From: Methyloligella sp.
Lineage (GTDB): Bacteria > Pseudomonadota > Alphaproteobacteria > Rhizobiales > JALUTE01
DNA: 11,325 nt
NCBI GenBank assembly: GCA_027058255.1
Contig: JALUTE010000294.1
Location: forward strand, 1-11,325
Reading direction: 5' to 3'
Of the stretch, positions 1-7,833 are shown piece after piece. Under the pieces are notes generated by a model. The model ran no database searches and was not told the DNA's origin. It saw only the letters and a program-made list of their open reading frames with translations. The position numbers and the translations under genes were made by a program. The first letter of the stretch is position 1. Every line of letters begins with the position of its first letter.

Positions 1-518
1 TCATCCAGCCGGGCCGGGTCATCTTCTGGGTCGGCCAGGCCAAGCGTCTGCGGATCGTGGCCACCATCGACGAGGAGGACATTCCGCTCGTGCGGGTGGG
101 CCAGAAGGTCCTCATCAAGGCGGACGCCTTTCCCGACCGGGCGATCGAGGGCAAGGTGGAGGAGATCACCCTCAAGGGCGATCCGGTGGCCAAGACCTTT
201 CGCATCCGGGTCTCGATCCCGGAAGGGGCGGGGCTGCTGATCGGCATGACGGTGGAGGTCAATGTGATCGCCCGCGAGGTGGAGGACGCCCTGCTGGTGC
301 CGGTGGCGAGCGTGCACGATGGGAAGATCTATGTGCTGCGCGAGGATGGCCGCGTCGCGCCGGTGGCTGTGAAGACCGGCATTGCGACGGCGCAGAACGT
401 GGAGATCACCGCCGGTCTCGAGGGGGACGAGCGGATTCTTGCCAACCCCGAGGCTTGGCTCGCGAGCCGGCGCGGGCGGCGAGCGAACGCTGCCGCCAAG
501 GCCAGGGCGGGGGGCTGA
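1..518 (+). CDS. HlyD-family periplasmic adaptor subunit of an ABC exporter (C-terminal part, 5' truncated)
   Basis: The reading frame is open from base 3 to the TGA at 516-518, giving 171 visible residues with no true start, so the gene begins upstream of the window. The visible part reads IQPGRVIFWVGQAKRLRIVA, then a DEEDIPLVRVGQKV stretch and a GMTVEVNVIA segment. These are typical of the beta-barrel and membrane-proximal domains of MacA/HlyD-type membrane fusion proteins. The lipoyl and coiled-coil hairpin regions and the N-terminal anchor would lie off the left edge. The family links an inner-membrane transporter to outer parts of the envelope in the periplasm. A permease and an ATPase follow directly, which fixes the role as adaptor of an ABC export system rather than an RND pump. 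The basic, Ala/Arg/Gly-rich last 20 residues look unstructured. Substrate unknown. Confidence 0.9.
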   Translation, partial: IQPGRVIFWVGQAKRLRIVATIDEEDIPLVRVGQKVLIKADAFPDRAIEGKVEEITLKGDPVAKTFRIRVSIPEGAGLLIGMTVEVNVIAREVEDALLVPVASVHDGKIYVLREDGRVAPVAVKTGIATAQNVEITAGLEGDERILANPEAWLASRRGRRANAAAKARAGG

Positions 519-527
519 GGGCACGCC

Positions 528-1772
528 ATGGCCGCACTCGCCAAGATCGCGCTTGCCTATGTGATGGGCCGCAAGCGCCAGACCCTGGTCTCTGTTCTCG
601 GCGTGACCATGGGGGTCGGGTTCTTCATCGGCATAGCCGCCATGATGCAGGGGTTCCAGCAGTTCTTCATTCAGAAGATCATCGACGTCTCGCCCCATGT
701 CACCATTCGCGACGAGTATCGCGAGGCGCCGCGCCAGCCGGCGGCGATGGGCTACAGGGGGGCGGCCATCGAATTGCGCGGGATCAAGCCGAAGGACGAG
801 CCGCGCGGCATCCGCTCGGCGCGGCGGATCATCGACGCGCTGTCGCGCCGCAGCGACCTGGCCGTCGGGCCGACGCTCACGGGACAGGCGTTCCTGCGTT
901 ATGGCGGCAAGGATACCGGCGTGACACTGCTTGGCATCGATCCGGCGCGGGAGGCGCGGGTCTCCAACCTCGTCAACGATCTCGTGGAAGGCAAGCTCTC
1001 CGATCTCCAGAGCAATCCCAACGGCATCATCATCGGCAAGGGCATCGCCAAGAAGACGGGCCTCAAGCGGGGAGACTATGTGTCCGTCGTCTCCTCGGCC
1101 GGCGTGATCCTGCGGATGAAGGTGGTGGGTGTGTTCGAGACGGGCATTCTGGCGCTCGACGACCGCCAGGCCTATGTGCGGCTCAAGAAGAACCAGGTCC
1201 TGCAACGGCGCGAGAACGTCATCAACCAGATCCGATTGCGTCTCGCGGACGTGGAGCAGGCAGAGCGCGTGGCGCGGGAGATCGAGGCCCGCTATCGCTA
1301 CCGGACCGAGAGCTGGAAGGAGACGCAGAAGAACGTGCTCTCCATCTTCGTGATCCAGAATGGCGTCATGTACACGTCCGTCGGCGCCATCATGTTGGTG
1401 GCCGGCTTCGGCATCTACAACATCATCTCCACCGTCGTGAACGAAAAACGCCACGACATCGCCATTCTCAAGTCCATCGGATTTTCGGAGAGGGACATCC
1501 GCATCATCTTCCTGCTGCAGGGGCTGATGGCGGGCGTGGCCGGCTGCCTTCTCGGCTGGGCGCTGGGGCGGGGCATCATCGAGGGACTGGCGAGCGTGCG
1601 GCTCGATATCGAGCAGATCATCCGAACGCAGGGATTCATCCTCAACCGATCCTTCTGGAATTACGCCATCGCCGGTGCGCTCGCTATCATTGCCGCGACC
1701 GTCTCGGCCTGGCTGCCGGCGCGCAAGGCGGCGGCGGTCGATCCGGTGGACATCATTCGCGGGGCGGCCTGA
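528..1772 (+). CDS. ABC transporter permease, FtsX/MacB-like
   Basis: This 414-residue inner-membrane protein has the MacB/LolC/DevC layout. One transmembrane helix lies near residues 20-40, a large periplasmic domain spans about 45-270, and three helices lie near 283-302, 329-349 and 376-397. The FtsX-like domain carries the cytoplasmic coupling segment NEKRHDIAILKSIGFSERDI (305-324) and ends with the hallmark PARKAAAVDPVDIIRG (397-412). The ATG at 528 follows a GAGGG Shine-Dalgarno run at 517-521 that overlaps the adaptor stop codon, so the genes are co-transcribed and probably coupled. Unlike MacB, the ATPase is a separate protein encoded next. The order adaptor, permease, ATPase matches DevBCA-type exporters. 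Such mechanotransmission transporters usually work as permease dimers and push substrates out of the periplasm or inner membrane. The substrate cannot be told from sequence. Confidence 0.93.
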   Translation: MAALAKIALAYVMGRKRQTLVSVLGVTMGVGFFIGIAAMMQGFQQFFIQKIIDVSPHVTIRDEYREAPRQPAAMGYRGAAIELRGIKPKDEPRGIRSARRIIDALSRRSDLAVGPTLTGQAFLRYGGKDTGVTLLGIDPAREARVSNLVNDLVEGKLSDLQSNPNGIIIGKGIAKKTGLKRGDYVSVVSSAGVILRMKVVGVFETGILALDDRQAYVRLKKNQVLQRRENVINQIRLRLADVEQAERVAREIEARYRYRTESWKETQKNVLSIFVIQNGVMYTSVGAIMLVAGFGIYNIISTVVNEKRHDIAILKSIGFSERDIRIIFLLQGLMAGVAGCLLGWALGRGIIEGLASVRLDIEQIIRTQGFILNRSFWNYAIAGALAIIAATVSAWLPARKAAAVDPVDIIRGAA

Positions 1773-2521
1773 TGAGTGCCGAGCCCGGCAAGCCCGGCGC
1801 GATGGATGCGGGCAGGGCGCGCGGGCAACGGCCGGCGCGGCCCGTTGTCGAGCTCGACCATGTGACCCGCATCCTCACCGACGAGCCGCAGCCCGTGACG
1901 CTGGTGCGGGACATTACGCTGCGGGTGGACGAGGGGGAGTTCATGGCCATCACCGGCCCCTCGGGCTCCGGCAAGTCGTCGCTGATCTACCTCATCGGGC
2001 TTCTGGACAGCCCCACCTCGGGGCGCATCATCCTCGATGGCATCGACACGAGCCGCGCGGACAAGGCCCGCAAGGAGCGTTTGCGGCTCACCAGGATCGG
2101 CTTCGTGTTCCAGTTCCATTTCCTTCTGCCCGAGTTCACGGCCCTGGAGAACGTGCTTCTGCCCATGCGCAAGCTCGGGGCGCTCTCGGACCGGGCCATG
2201 CTGGCGCGCGGGCTCGACCTGCTCGGCCAGTTCGGCCTTTCGGATGCGGCGGCCAAGAAGCCGCACCAGCTCTCGGGCGGAGAGCGCCAGCGCGTGGCCA
2301 TCGCCCGGGCGCTCGCCAACGACCCGCTTCTCCTGGTCGCCGACGAGCCCACGGGCAACCTCGACAGCAAGAACTCCGAGCTCGTCTTCTCTCTGTTCGA
2401 CAGGCTCGCGCGCGAGGCCGGCAAGACGGTGATCTCGGTCACGCACGACCCGGAAATGGCGCGCATGACCCACCGTCAGATCCGCATCCTCGATGGCGCG
2501 CTGGTTGCCGACAGCGGCTGA
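1772..2521 (+). CDS. ABC transporter ATP-binding protein (MacB/LolD/DevA-like)
   Basis: This 249-residue cytoplasmic ATPase has every expected motif: Walker A GPSGSGKS (62-69), Q-loop Gln114 in FVFQFHFLLPEFTALENV, signature LSGGERQR (167-174), Walker B LLLVADEP (186-193), D-loop GNLDS and switch His225 in SVTHD. The FVFQFHFLLP and ADEPTGNLDS wording is typical of the LolD/MacB/FtsE class that drives FtsX-like permeases. The ATG at 1772 overlaps the permease stop as TGATG and has GGGGCGG just upstream, so the genes are translationally coupled. An in-frame ATG at 1802 is a less likely alternative start. The first 22 residues are a Gly/Ala/Arg-rich extension before the conserved domain. It is the last gene of the exporter operon. 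Energising the adjacent permease is a safe inference; the cargo is unknown. Confidence 0.95.
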   Translation: MSAEPGKPGAMDAGRARGQRPARPVVELDHVTRILTDEPQPVTLVRDITLRVDEGEFMAITGPSGSGKSSLIYLIGLLDSPTSGRIILDGIDTSRADKARKERLRLTRIGFVFQFHFLLPEFTALENVLLPMRKLGALSDRAMLARGLDLLGQFGLSDAAAKKPHQLSGGERQRVAIARALANDPLLLVADEPTGNLDSKNSELVFSLFDRLAREAGKTVISVTHDPEMARMTHRQIRILDGALVADSG

Positions 2522-2560
2522 GGGCCGCACGCCAGCCATTCGGCCGTGCCCACCACATGG

Positions 2561-2597
2561 GGCGCAGGCGGTGCGGATTGCGCCGGCCGCCTGCGCC
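2561..2597. terminator. Hairpin between convergent genes, probable bidirectional terminator
   Basis: A perfect 11-bp inverted repeat, GGCGCAGGCGG (2561-2571) and CCGCCTGCGCC (2587-2597), encloses a 15-nt loop. It sits in the 106-bp gap between the convergent ATPase and VWA genes, where both transcripts must end. There is no T tract on either side, so it is not a classical intrinsic terminator. It may instead work with Rho or protect 3' ends. Confidence 0.5.
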
Positions 2598-2627
2598 GTC
2601 AGGCTGCACGTCCCTCGCGCGCCGCCA

Positions 2628-3992
2628 TCAATAGGCCTGCTGCACCTTCAGCTTGTGCTGGCGGGCCCGCATGGCCTTGCGGGCGCGCCGCCATTTGCCC
2701 GCCGAGAGGTTCTCGGCGTCGGCGCGATAGCGCTTGCTGAGGGCATGGAGGGCGCTCGCGTTGAGCTCGCGCGCCTTCTCGGCAAGGAAGGCGGCGTTGC
2801 GCTCGAGCAGGGCCTTGGCCTCGCGCAGCTTGCCCTTGTCGCGCAGGCGCACGGCCCGCTCGCTGGTGATATTGGCGATCTGGGTGGTGACGGCGGTCAT
2901 CACCGTCTTGTCGATGCTCGCCCGGGCCTTCTCGGCGCTGTCCGTTACCGCGATGCGCACCGGCCGCGACAGGCGTTCGCGCTCGCCCGAGCGCATGGAG
3001 CGGTAGGAGAGCGAAACCCTGGCGATGGTGCGCTCGCCAAGGCGCGCCTCGGCGGGGGCGTCGAGCTCCAGGAGCACATATTTCTCCTGACCGCCATAGA
3101 GCTGGTTGAGGCGCAGGCGCACGCGGCGCCCGTCGATCCTCGCTTCGCGGCCGAGCACGCGGCGTGGCGCAAAGCCGGGCGTTACCTCGATTTCGATGAT
3201 GACATCCTGCGCGACGACGGAGAGCACGTCGCCGAACTCCTGATTGAACACCTTGACGAGATCGTCGGCGCGCTCGACAAAGGCATGGTTGCCGTCGCTG
3301 TTATAGGCGAGCTTGGCCATCAGGTCCTCATTGTAGCCGAGGCCGAGGCCGATGGTCGTGATGGAGATGCCCTCCGCCACGGCCTCGCGGCCGAGCCGGC
3401 CCAGCGCCTCGGGCGTGCTGGGGCCGACATTGGCGAGCCCATCGGAGAGCAATATGACCCGGTTGACGCGCTCGGGCGCGAGATATTTCCGCACCTCGCG
3501 AATGCCTTGGCTGACGCCGGCATGGAGGGCGGTGCGACCGTCCGCCCGCAGCGCGTGGATGCGCGCGCGCAGCTCGCCCTGCCGGGTGAGATGGCGTGCC
3601 GGAATGATGGTCTCGATCTCGTGGTTGTAGGCGATGACGGAGACCACGTCATCCGGCCCGAGCCGCCCGAGCGCCATGATGGCGGCCTCCTTGGCGCGGG
3701 CCATTTTCACGCCCCGCATGGAGCCGGACCGGTCGATGACGATGGCGATATTGACGGGCGTGCGGCCGCCCTCGCGGGGCGCGGCGATGCCTTCGAGGCC
3801 GATGCGCACATAGAGGCGCCCACCCTTGCCCGCGAGCATGGCCGCCTGGCCGGGGCGGGCATCAAGCTTCACCTCGGCCGCGTCGGCGCCAATCGCCGTG
3901 GCGGCGAGGCTGGCGGCCGCGATCAGGGGCAGTCCGGCAAGGCGCGCGCATTGGCGTGCCGCGGTGCGCAAAGCTGACAGAGAAAAAGGCAT
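2628..3992 (-). CDS. Exported von Willebrand factor type A (VWA) domain protein
   Basis: 454 residues. The N-terminus is a signal peptide: basic residues, a hydrophobic stretch about 20-36, and likely cleavage near ADA-AEV (about 37-40). The VWA domain runs about 79-255 with an intact metal-ion-dependent adhesion site: DRSGS (Asp87, Ser89, Ser91), Thr154 in DGRTAL and Asp184 in LLSDG. A beta-rich region follows (about 256-350). The last 100 residues are helical and charged, ending in a very basic tail (KWRRARKAMRARQHK). The ATG at 3992 has AGGAGGT 8 nt upstream, which decides the start; the frame stays open to 4847, but that extension is a shadow of other genes. The layout recalls YfbK-type VWA proteins without a recognisable DUF3520 end. 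VWA proteins bind partners through a divalent metal ion; the partner here is unknown. It faces the exporter operon convergently and lies downstream of the S4 gene beyond a probable terminator, so it likely has its own promoter, although I saw no good -35/-10 pair. Confidence 0.9.
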   Translation of the reverse strand: MPFSLSALRTAARQCARLAGLPLIAAASLAATAIGADAAEVKLDARPGQAAMLAGKGGRLYVRIGLEGIAAPREGGRTPVNIAIVIDRSGSMRGVKMARAKEAAIMALGRLGPDDVVSVIAYNHEIETIIPARHLTRQGELRARIHALRADGRTALHAGVSQGIREVRKYLAPERVNRVILLSDGLANVGPSTPEALGRLGREAVAEGISITTIGLGLGYNEDLMAKLAYNSDGNHAFVERADDLVKVFNQEFGDVLSVVAQDVIIEIEVTPGFAPRRVLGREARIDGRRVRLRLNQLYGGQEKYVLLELDAPAEARLGERTIARVSLSYRSMRSGERERLSRPVRIAVTDSAEKARASIDKTVMTAVTTQIANITSERAVRLRDKGKLREAKALLERNAAFLAEKARELNASALHALSKRYRADAENLSAGKWRRARKAMRARQHKLKVQQAY

Positions 3993-4081
3993 GGGTTTCG
4001 ACCTCCTGCATCTCGTCCCGCCCAACCCCCGGTGACGATATGGTGGACAATCTAGGCCGCTTATGCGGCGGAATGAGGAAG

Positions 4082-4110
4082 GGGGGCGCCCCGCGGTGAA
4101 GCGCGCCCCC
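4082..4110 (-). terminator. Probable terminator of the helicase-S4 transcript
   Basis: GGGGGCGC (4082-4089) and GCGCCCCC (4103-4110) form an 8-bp perfect GC stem with a 13-nt loop. Read on the minus strand it lies about 77 nt after the S4 gene stop and is followed by CTTCCTCATT, a weak pyrimidine-rich tail. The position suits the end of the helicase-S4 operon and separates it from the VWA gene. Confidence 0.5.
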
Positions 4111-4186
4111 GTCTCCGTGCCGGTCGCTTCCGAGCGTGCGGCGATACGGTGCGGAGCAGAAAGGGATCCTGGCCCGGTGACGATGT

Positions 4187-4651
4187 TCAGGTGTCGGAGC
4201 TGCGAAGGCGCTCCAGCCGGCGCCGGTCGCGCTTGGTGGGGCGGCCACTGCCGGGCTCTCTGATGGCGCCCGGCGGGGCGGGGCTCGGCTCGGCGCGATC
4301 GCCCTCGCCCTCGCCCGGCCGCCCGGTGCCGGCGTGCCCGCGGCCCGTGCTGCTGAGGTCGGGGGAAAGGTCCTCGTAAAGGTGCTGCGCCTCGCGCGCC
4401 GGGCCCCGGCGCGTGCCGAGGGCCGTGATCCTCAGCACACGGACGCGCCGGCCAATGCGCGCCGTGATGACATCGCCGCAGCGGATCGGCTGGGCGGCCT
4501 TGTCGGTCTTTTGTCGGTTGACGCGCACCTTTCCGCCAGAGACGAGCCGGGTGGCGAGGGTGCGAGTCTTCACCAGGCGCGCGAACCACAGCCATTTGTC
4601 GAGGCGCTGGGTCTCGGATCCATCGTGCGGCGATGACACTTGCCCGCTCAT
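4187..4651 (-). CDS. S4-domain RNA-binding protein, Hsp15 (HslR)-like
   Basis: 154 residues. The S4 RNA-binding domain covers about 15-65: QRLDKWLWFARLVKTRTLAT, then SGGKVRVNRQKTDKAAQPIRCGDVI. This is the classic alpha-L RNA-binding motif seen in Hsp15. A C-terminal extension (about 97-150) is Gly/Pro/Glu-rich and ends in a basic GRPTKRDRRRLERLR tail, also common in this family. E. coli Hsp15 binds stalled 50S subunits carrying peptidyl-tRNA; a ribosome-linked role here is inferred by homology. The ATG at 4651 overlaps the helicase stop as ATGA. The nearest Shine-Dalgarno-like run (AAGGA) is about 12 nt away, which is weak, so translation probably depends on ribosomes finishing the helicase. 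An open frame extending upstream to 5266 is a shadow of the helicase gene. Confidence 0.92.
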   Translation of the reverse strand: MSGQVSSPHDGSETQRLDKWLWFARLVKTRTLATRLVSGGKVRVNRQKTDKAAQPIRCGDVITARIGRRVRVLRITALGTRRGPAREAQHLYEDLSPDLSSTGRGHAGTGRPGEGEGDRAEPSPAPPGAIREPGSGRPTKRDRRRLERLRSSDT

Positions 4652-7600
4652 GACGACGCGGAGTCCTTGGCGTGCTTTTCCAGCTCCTCCTTGAGTTTGC
4701 CGAGCGCGGCGAAGGGGGAGTTGGGATCGATCTCGGCGGTCTTGCGCTTGCGCGGCGTGCTCTGCACGCCACCACCGCGCCCGGTTGTGGATTTGCCGCC
4801 GCCGGGGCCGGCGGGCCTGCCCTTGCGTTTGCGCGCGGGCGCAGCATGCGCGCCGTCGCGCCGGCCGGCGCCCTCTTGCCCTTTGCGAGTGGCGTCTCTG
4901 GACCCTGCGCCCGTGCGGCGTCGGCGTGCGGGGCGTCCCTCGCGCAGGGCCGCGCCGCGGCGCCGGCGTGGACGCCAGACGATCAGATAGCGCGGCGCGT
5001 CCCTGTCTGGCGCATCGCCTGTCCCTTCCTCCGGCTTGGGCGTGGCGGAGTCCGCCTCGAGGGAGGCGCTGCCATTGCCGCCCGCCCCCGCGCCTGCCTT
5101 GGCCGTGCCCTCTTGCCCAGCGACATCGCCCCCGCCACGGGTCTGCGACGAGCGGGGGGCGCCTGGCTCCGCCTCGGTCCCGGCCCCTGCGCCCGGCGGC
5201 AATGGGCGCCGTTCCATTTGGAATCCGAGCGCCTTCAGGACCTCGCCAAGCTCGTCGGCCGAGCATCCCATGATCGACATCATCCCCGCGGTCACGGTGA
5301 AGCCGCCATCGCCCATGGCCCCTTCGGGCGCGCCTTCCGGGGCGATGCCATCGCTCTCCTTCTTTTCCTCTGCATCGCGCGATGGGCGGCTGCCCTGCCT
5401 CTCTTCAGCCGTGCGTTCGCTCTCGCCCTTTTCGGCGGCAGCCTCTGCGGCCGGAGCCGGCGCGTCTGCCCGCGCCGTGTTCTTGCCCGAGGAGGCGGCC
5501 CCGGCGCGATCGGCCCGCCAGGCGACCAGCGGGCGGATCATGTCCGCCAGCCGCTCCAGCATGTCGATGCGCACTGCCCGCGCGCCGCACAAATGGAACC
5601 CGGCGGCGCGATAGAAGGCCTCGGGAATGGCGGCATCGGCGGGCAGGGATGTGAGCCCCGGGCGCGGCAGCTCGGGAAGGGCATCGGCGCTCAGCAGACC
5701 GTCCGCCATGGCCCGCAAGGACCAGAGGAGCACGACCAGCTCCGAGGGAGCCGGTTTCAGAAGGGCGGGGAAATAGATATTGAAGGCCCCGAAGCGCACG
5801 CCGTGCCGGCGGAGCTGGCCGCGTGCCGGCTGGTCGAGGGCGCGGATCTCCTCGGCCACGGATTCGCGTTTCAGCACGCCGAGATTCTCGATGAGCTGAA
5901 AGGCGACGCCGCGCGCCAGCCCCGTGACGTCACCGGCATCGCGCAGCGCGATCAGGGGCTTGAGGCGGTCCTCGATCTCCTCGCGGACCCAGGCATCGAG
6001 CCGGCGCTGCACCTTCTCCCGGTCGGGGCCGGTCAGGTGCTCGTCCGCCAGCAGAACGGCCCGCGGCCGCAGCGGATCGTCCGAGGCCTCGAGCCGGGCC
6101 ACCACCTCGCCGCGCCAGAGCACCTGGCCGCGGCGCGTGAAGGAGAACGCCTCCCGCCGCGCGGCCGCCACCCGCCTTGCCCGCATGGCGAGCTCCTTGG
6201 CCAGAACCTTGGCCGCCGCGCCGCGCGCCGCCTTGCCATGCACATCCTCCGTGGCCGTGTCCGGCTCGAAGCGGAAGCCCTGCAGACGGCCCACATAATG
6301 CTTTTCCACATGCACGCCGCCTTGCCCGTCGATCTCCGCGAAAAGCTCGTCCGCGTCCCGCAGGCGGCGCATGAGCGTGCTCGTGCGCCGGTCCACGAAG
6401 CGGCGCATCAGCCGCTCGTGCAGCGCGTCCGAAAGCCTATCCTCCACCTCGCGCGTGCGCTCCTGCCAGTGCTCATGGTCGTCGAGCCAGTCCTGGCGGT
6501 GGGAGACGAAAGTCCAGGTTCGGACATGGGCGATGCGATTGGCGAGGGTGTCGATATCGCCGTCGACGCGGTCGGCGAGCGCGATCTGGTCGGCGAACCA
6601 GTCTTCCGGGATGCGCTCGCTGTCCGTCATCAGGAAGGTGTAGAGCCGGGCCACCAGCCCGGCATGATCGGCGCTGGAGATCTTGCGGTAGTCGGGGACC
6701 TGGCACACCTCCCAGAGCCGCCGGATCGCCGCTGGCGCCGTGGCGAGCCGCGCCACGTCGTCCATCAGGCTCACATTGGCGAGCGCCACCACATCGTCGG
6801 CCATGCGGGCCCGCATCAGGCGCTTGGACGGTGCGGGCGCATCGAGGCTCTCCTTGAGGCGGGCGAGGGACGAGAAGTCGAGATCCGCATTGCGCCAGTG
6901 CAACAGCCGGTTGGCTGCGAAATCGTGGCTTTCCAGGCGCTCGATCACCTCCGGCTCGAAGGGCTCGGCATTGGCCGTGACGCCGAAGGTGCCGTCGTTC
7001 ATGTGCCGGCCCGCGCGTCCGGCGATCTGGGCGATCTCGGCGGGGGAGAGATCGCGGTGCTGGGCACCATCGAATTTGCGCACCCCGGCAAAGGCCACAT
7101 GCTCGAGATCGAGATTGAGCCCCATGCCGATGGCGTCGGTCGCGACGAGAAAGTCGACATCTCCCGATTCATAGAGCGCGACCTGGGCATTGCGGGTGCG
7201 CGGGCTGAGCGCACCGAGCACCACGGCGGCCCCGCCCCGCTGCCGGCGCACGAGCTCCGCCACCGCATAGACCTCGTTGGCGGAGAAGGCGACGATGGCC
7301 GAGCGCCGCGGCAGGCGCGAGAGCTTCTTCTGTCCCGCCCAGGAGAGGCGCGACAGGCGCGGCCGGGTGATGAAATGGGCACCCGGCAGAAGATCGGATA
7401 TGGCCTCGCGCATGGTGGACGCGCCGAGCACCAGGGTCTCGGACGTGCCGCGGGCATGCAGGAGCCGGTCCGTGAACACATGGCCGCGCTCGGGATCGGC
7501 GGCAAGCTGGATCTCGTCGATGGCGAGAAAATCCACCGCGATGTCGCGCGGCATCGCCTCGACGGTGCACACCCAGTAGCGGGGCTGCTCGGGCTTGATT

Positions 7601-7833
7601 TTCTCCTCGCCCGTAATCAGGGCAACGTCGCCCGCGCCCACGCGCCCGACCACCTTGTCATAGACCTCGCGCGCCAACAGCCTGAGGGGCAGGCCGATGA
7701 GCCCGGTCTCGTGGGCCAGCATGCGCTCGATGGCGAGATGGGTCTTTCCGGTGTTGGTCGGGCCGAGAACGGCGGTCACGCCGCGTCCCCGGCCAGCCGA
7801 CATGGCGCTGCCGGGCGCCCTTTGTGCGTTCAT
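4648..7833 (-). CDS. SUV3-like ATP-dependent RNA helicase
   Basis: 1061 residues. The superfamily 2 core has Walker A GPTNTGKTH (24-32), the DEIQ form of motif II (106-109), SAT-like GAST (137-140) and motif VI QIAGRAGR (269-276). DEIQ and the GPTNTGKT wording are typical of SUV3, the mitochondrial RNA helicase of the degradosome, and its alphaproteobacterial relatives. Conserved helical regions continue to about residue 775. Beyond that the protein is long, Ala/Gly/Glu/Arg-rich and probably disordered, with three islands that look conserved: MMSIMGCSADELGEVLKALG (about 852-871), YLIVWRPRRRR (about 947-957) and a final EIDPNSPFAALGKLKEEL (about 1032). The ATG at 7833 follows a GGAGG run at close spacing (3 nt); ATG 7803 is an alternative start that still keeps Walker A. 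The frame is open up to 7959, but that extension is Arg/Pro-rich and unconvincing. The S4 gene overlaps its end. Likely role: ATP-driven RNA unwinding in decay or processing in the cytoplasm. The 219 bp upstream contains no supported gene. Confidence 0.93.
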   Translation of the reverse strand: MNAQRAPGSAMSAGRGRGVTAVLGPTNTGKTHLAIERMLAHETGLIGLPLRLLAREVYDKVVGRVGAGDVALITGEEKIKPEQPRYWVCTVEAMPRDIAVDFLAIDEIQLAADPERGHVFTDRLLHARGTSETLVLGASTMREAISDLLPGAHFITRPRLSRLSWAGQKKLSRLPRRSAIVAFSANEVYAVAELVRRQRGGAAVVLGALSPRTRNAQVALYESGDVDFLVATDAIGMGLNLDLEHVAFAGVRKFDGAQHRDLSPAEIAQIAGRAGRHMNDGTFGVTANAEPFEPEVIERLESHDFAANRLLHWRNADLDFSSLARLKESLDAPAPSKRLMRARMADDVVALANVSLMDDVARLATAPAAIRRLWEVCQVPDYRKISSADHAGLVARLYTFLMTDSERIPEDWFADQIALADRVDGDIDTLANRIAHVRTWTFVSHRQDWLDDHEHWQERTREVEDRLSDALHERLMRRFVDRRTSTLMRRLRDADELFAEIDGQGGVHVEKHYVGRLQGFRFEPDTATEDVHGKAARGAAAKVLAKELAMRARRVAAARREAFSFTRRGQVLWRGEVVARLEASDDPLRPRAVLLADEHLTGPDREKVQRRLDAWVREEIEDRLKPLIALRDAGDVTGLARGVAFQLIENLGVLKRESVAEEIRALDQPARGQLRRHGVRFGAFNIYFPALLKPAPSELVVLLWSLRAMADGLLSADALPELPRPGLTSLPADAAIPEAFYRAAGFHLCGARAVRIDMLERLADMIRPLVAWRADRAGAASSGKNTARADAPAPAAEAAAEKGESERTAEERQGSRPSRDAEEKKESDGIAPEGAPEGAMGDGGFTVTAGMMSIMGCSADELGEVLKALGFQMERRPLPPGAGAGTEAEPGAPRSSQTRGGGDVAGQEGTAKAGAGAGGNGSASLEADSATPKPEEGTGDAPDRDAPRYLIVWRPRRRRGAALREGRPARRRRTGAGSRDATRKGQEGAGRRDGAHAAPARKRKGRPAGPGGGKSTTGRGGGVQSTPRKRKTAEIDPNSPFAALGKLKEELEKHAKDSASS

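Noticed and set aside
455..1771. A long plus-strand frame from 455 that merges into the ATPase
   Set aside because: The part before 1772 is out of frame with the adaptor and permease and reads as His/Arg-rich shadow. The ATPase has a good coupled ATG at 1772.
1661..2539. A 292-codon minus-strand frame opposite the ATPase
   Set aside because: It is antisense to a gene with complete ABC motifs and has no recognisable features of its own.
2493..3977. A 494-codon plus-strand frame opposite the VWA gene
   Set aside because: It is a shadow; the minus-strand VWA reading has a signal peptide, MIDAS residues and a Shine-Dalgarno sequence.
4049..4080. Possible promoter for the VWA gene (TAGATT on the minus strand)
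   Set aside because: No -35 box lies at 16-18 bp spacing; the best candidate matches only 2 of 6 positions.
3993..4847. In-frame extension of the VWA gene upstream on the minus strand to 4847
   Set aside because: The extension is Arg/Pro-rich, lies opposite or across the S4 and helicase genes and has no domain. The ATG at 3992 has a strong AGGAGGT and begins a clean signal peptide.
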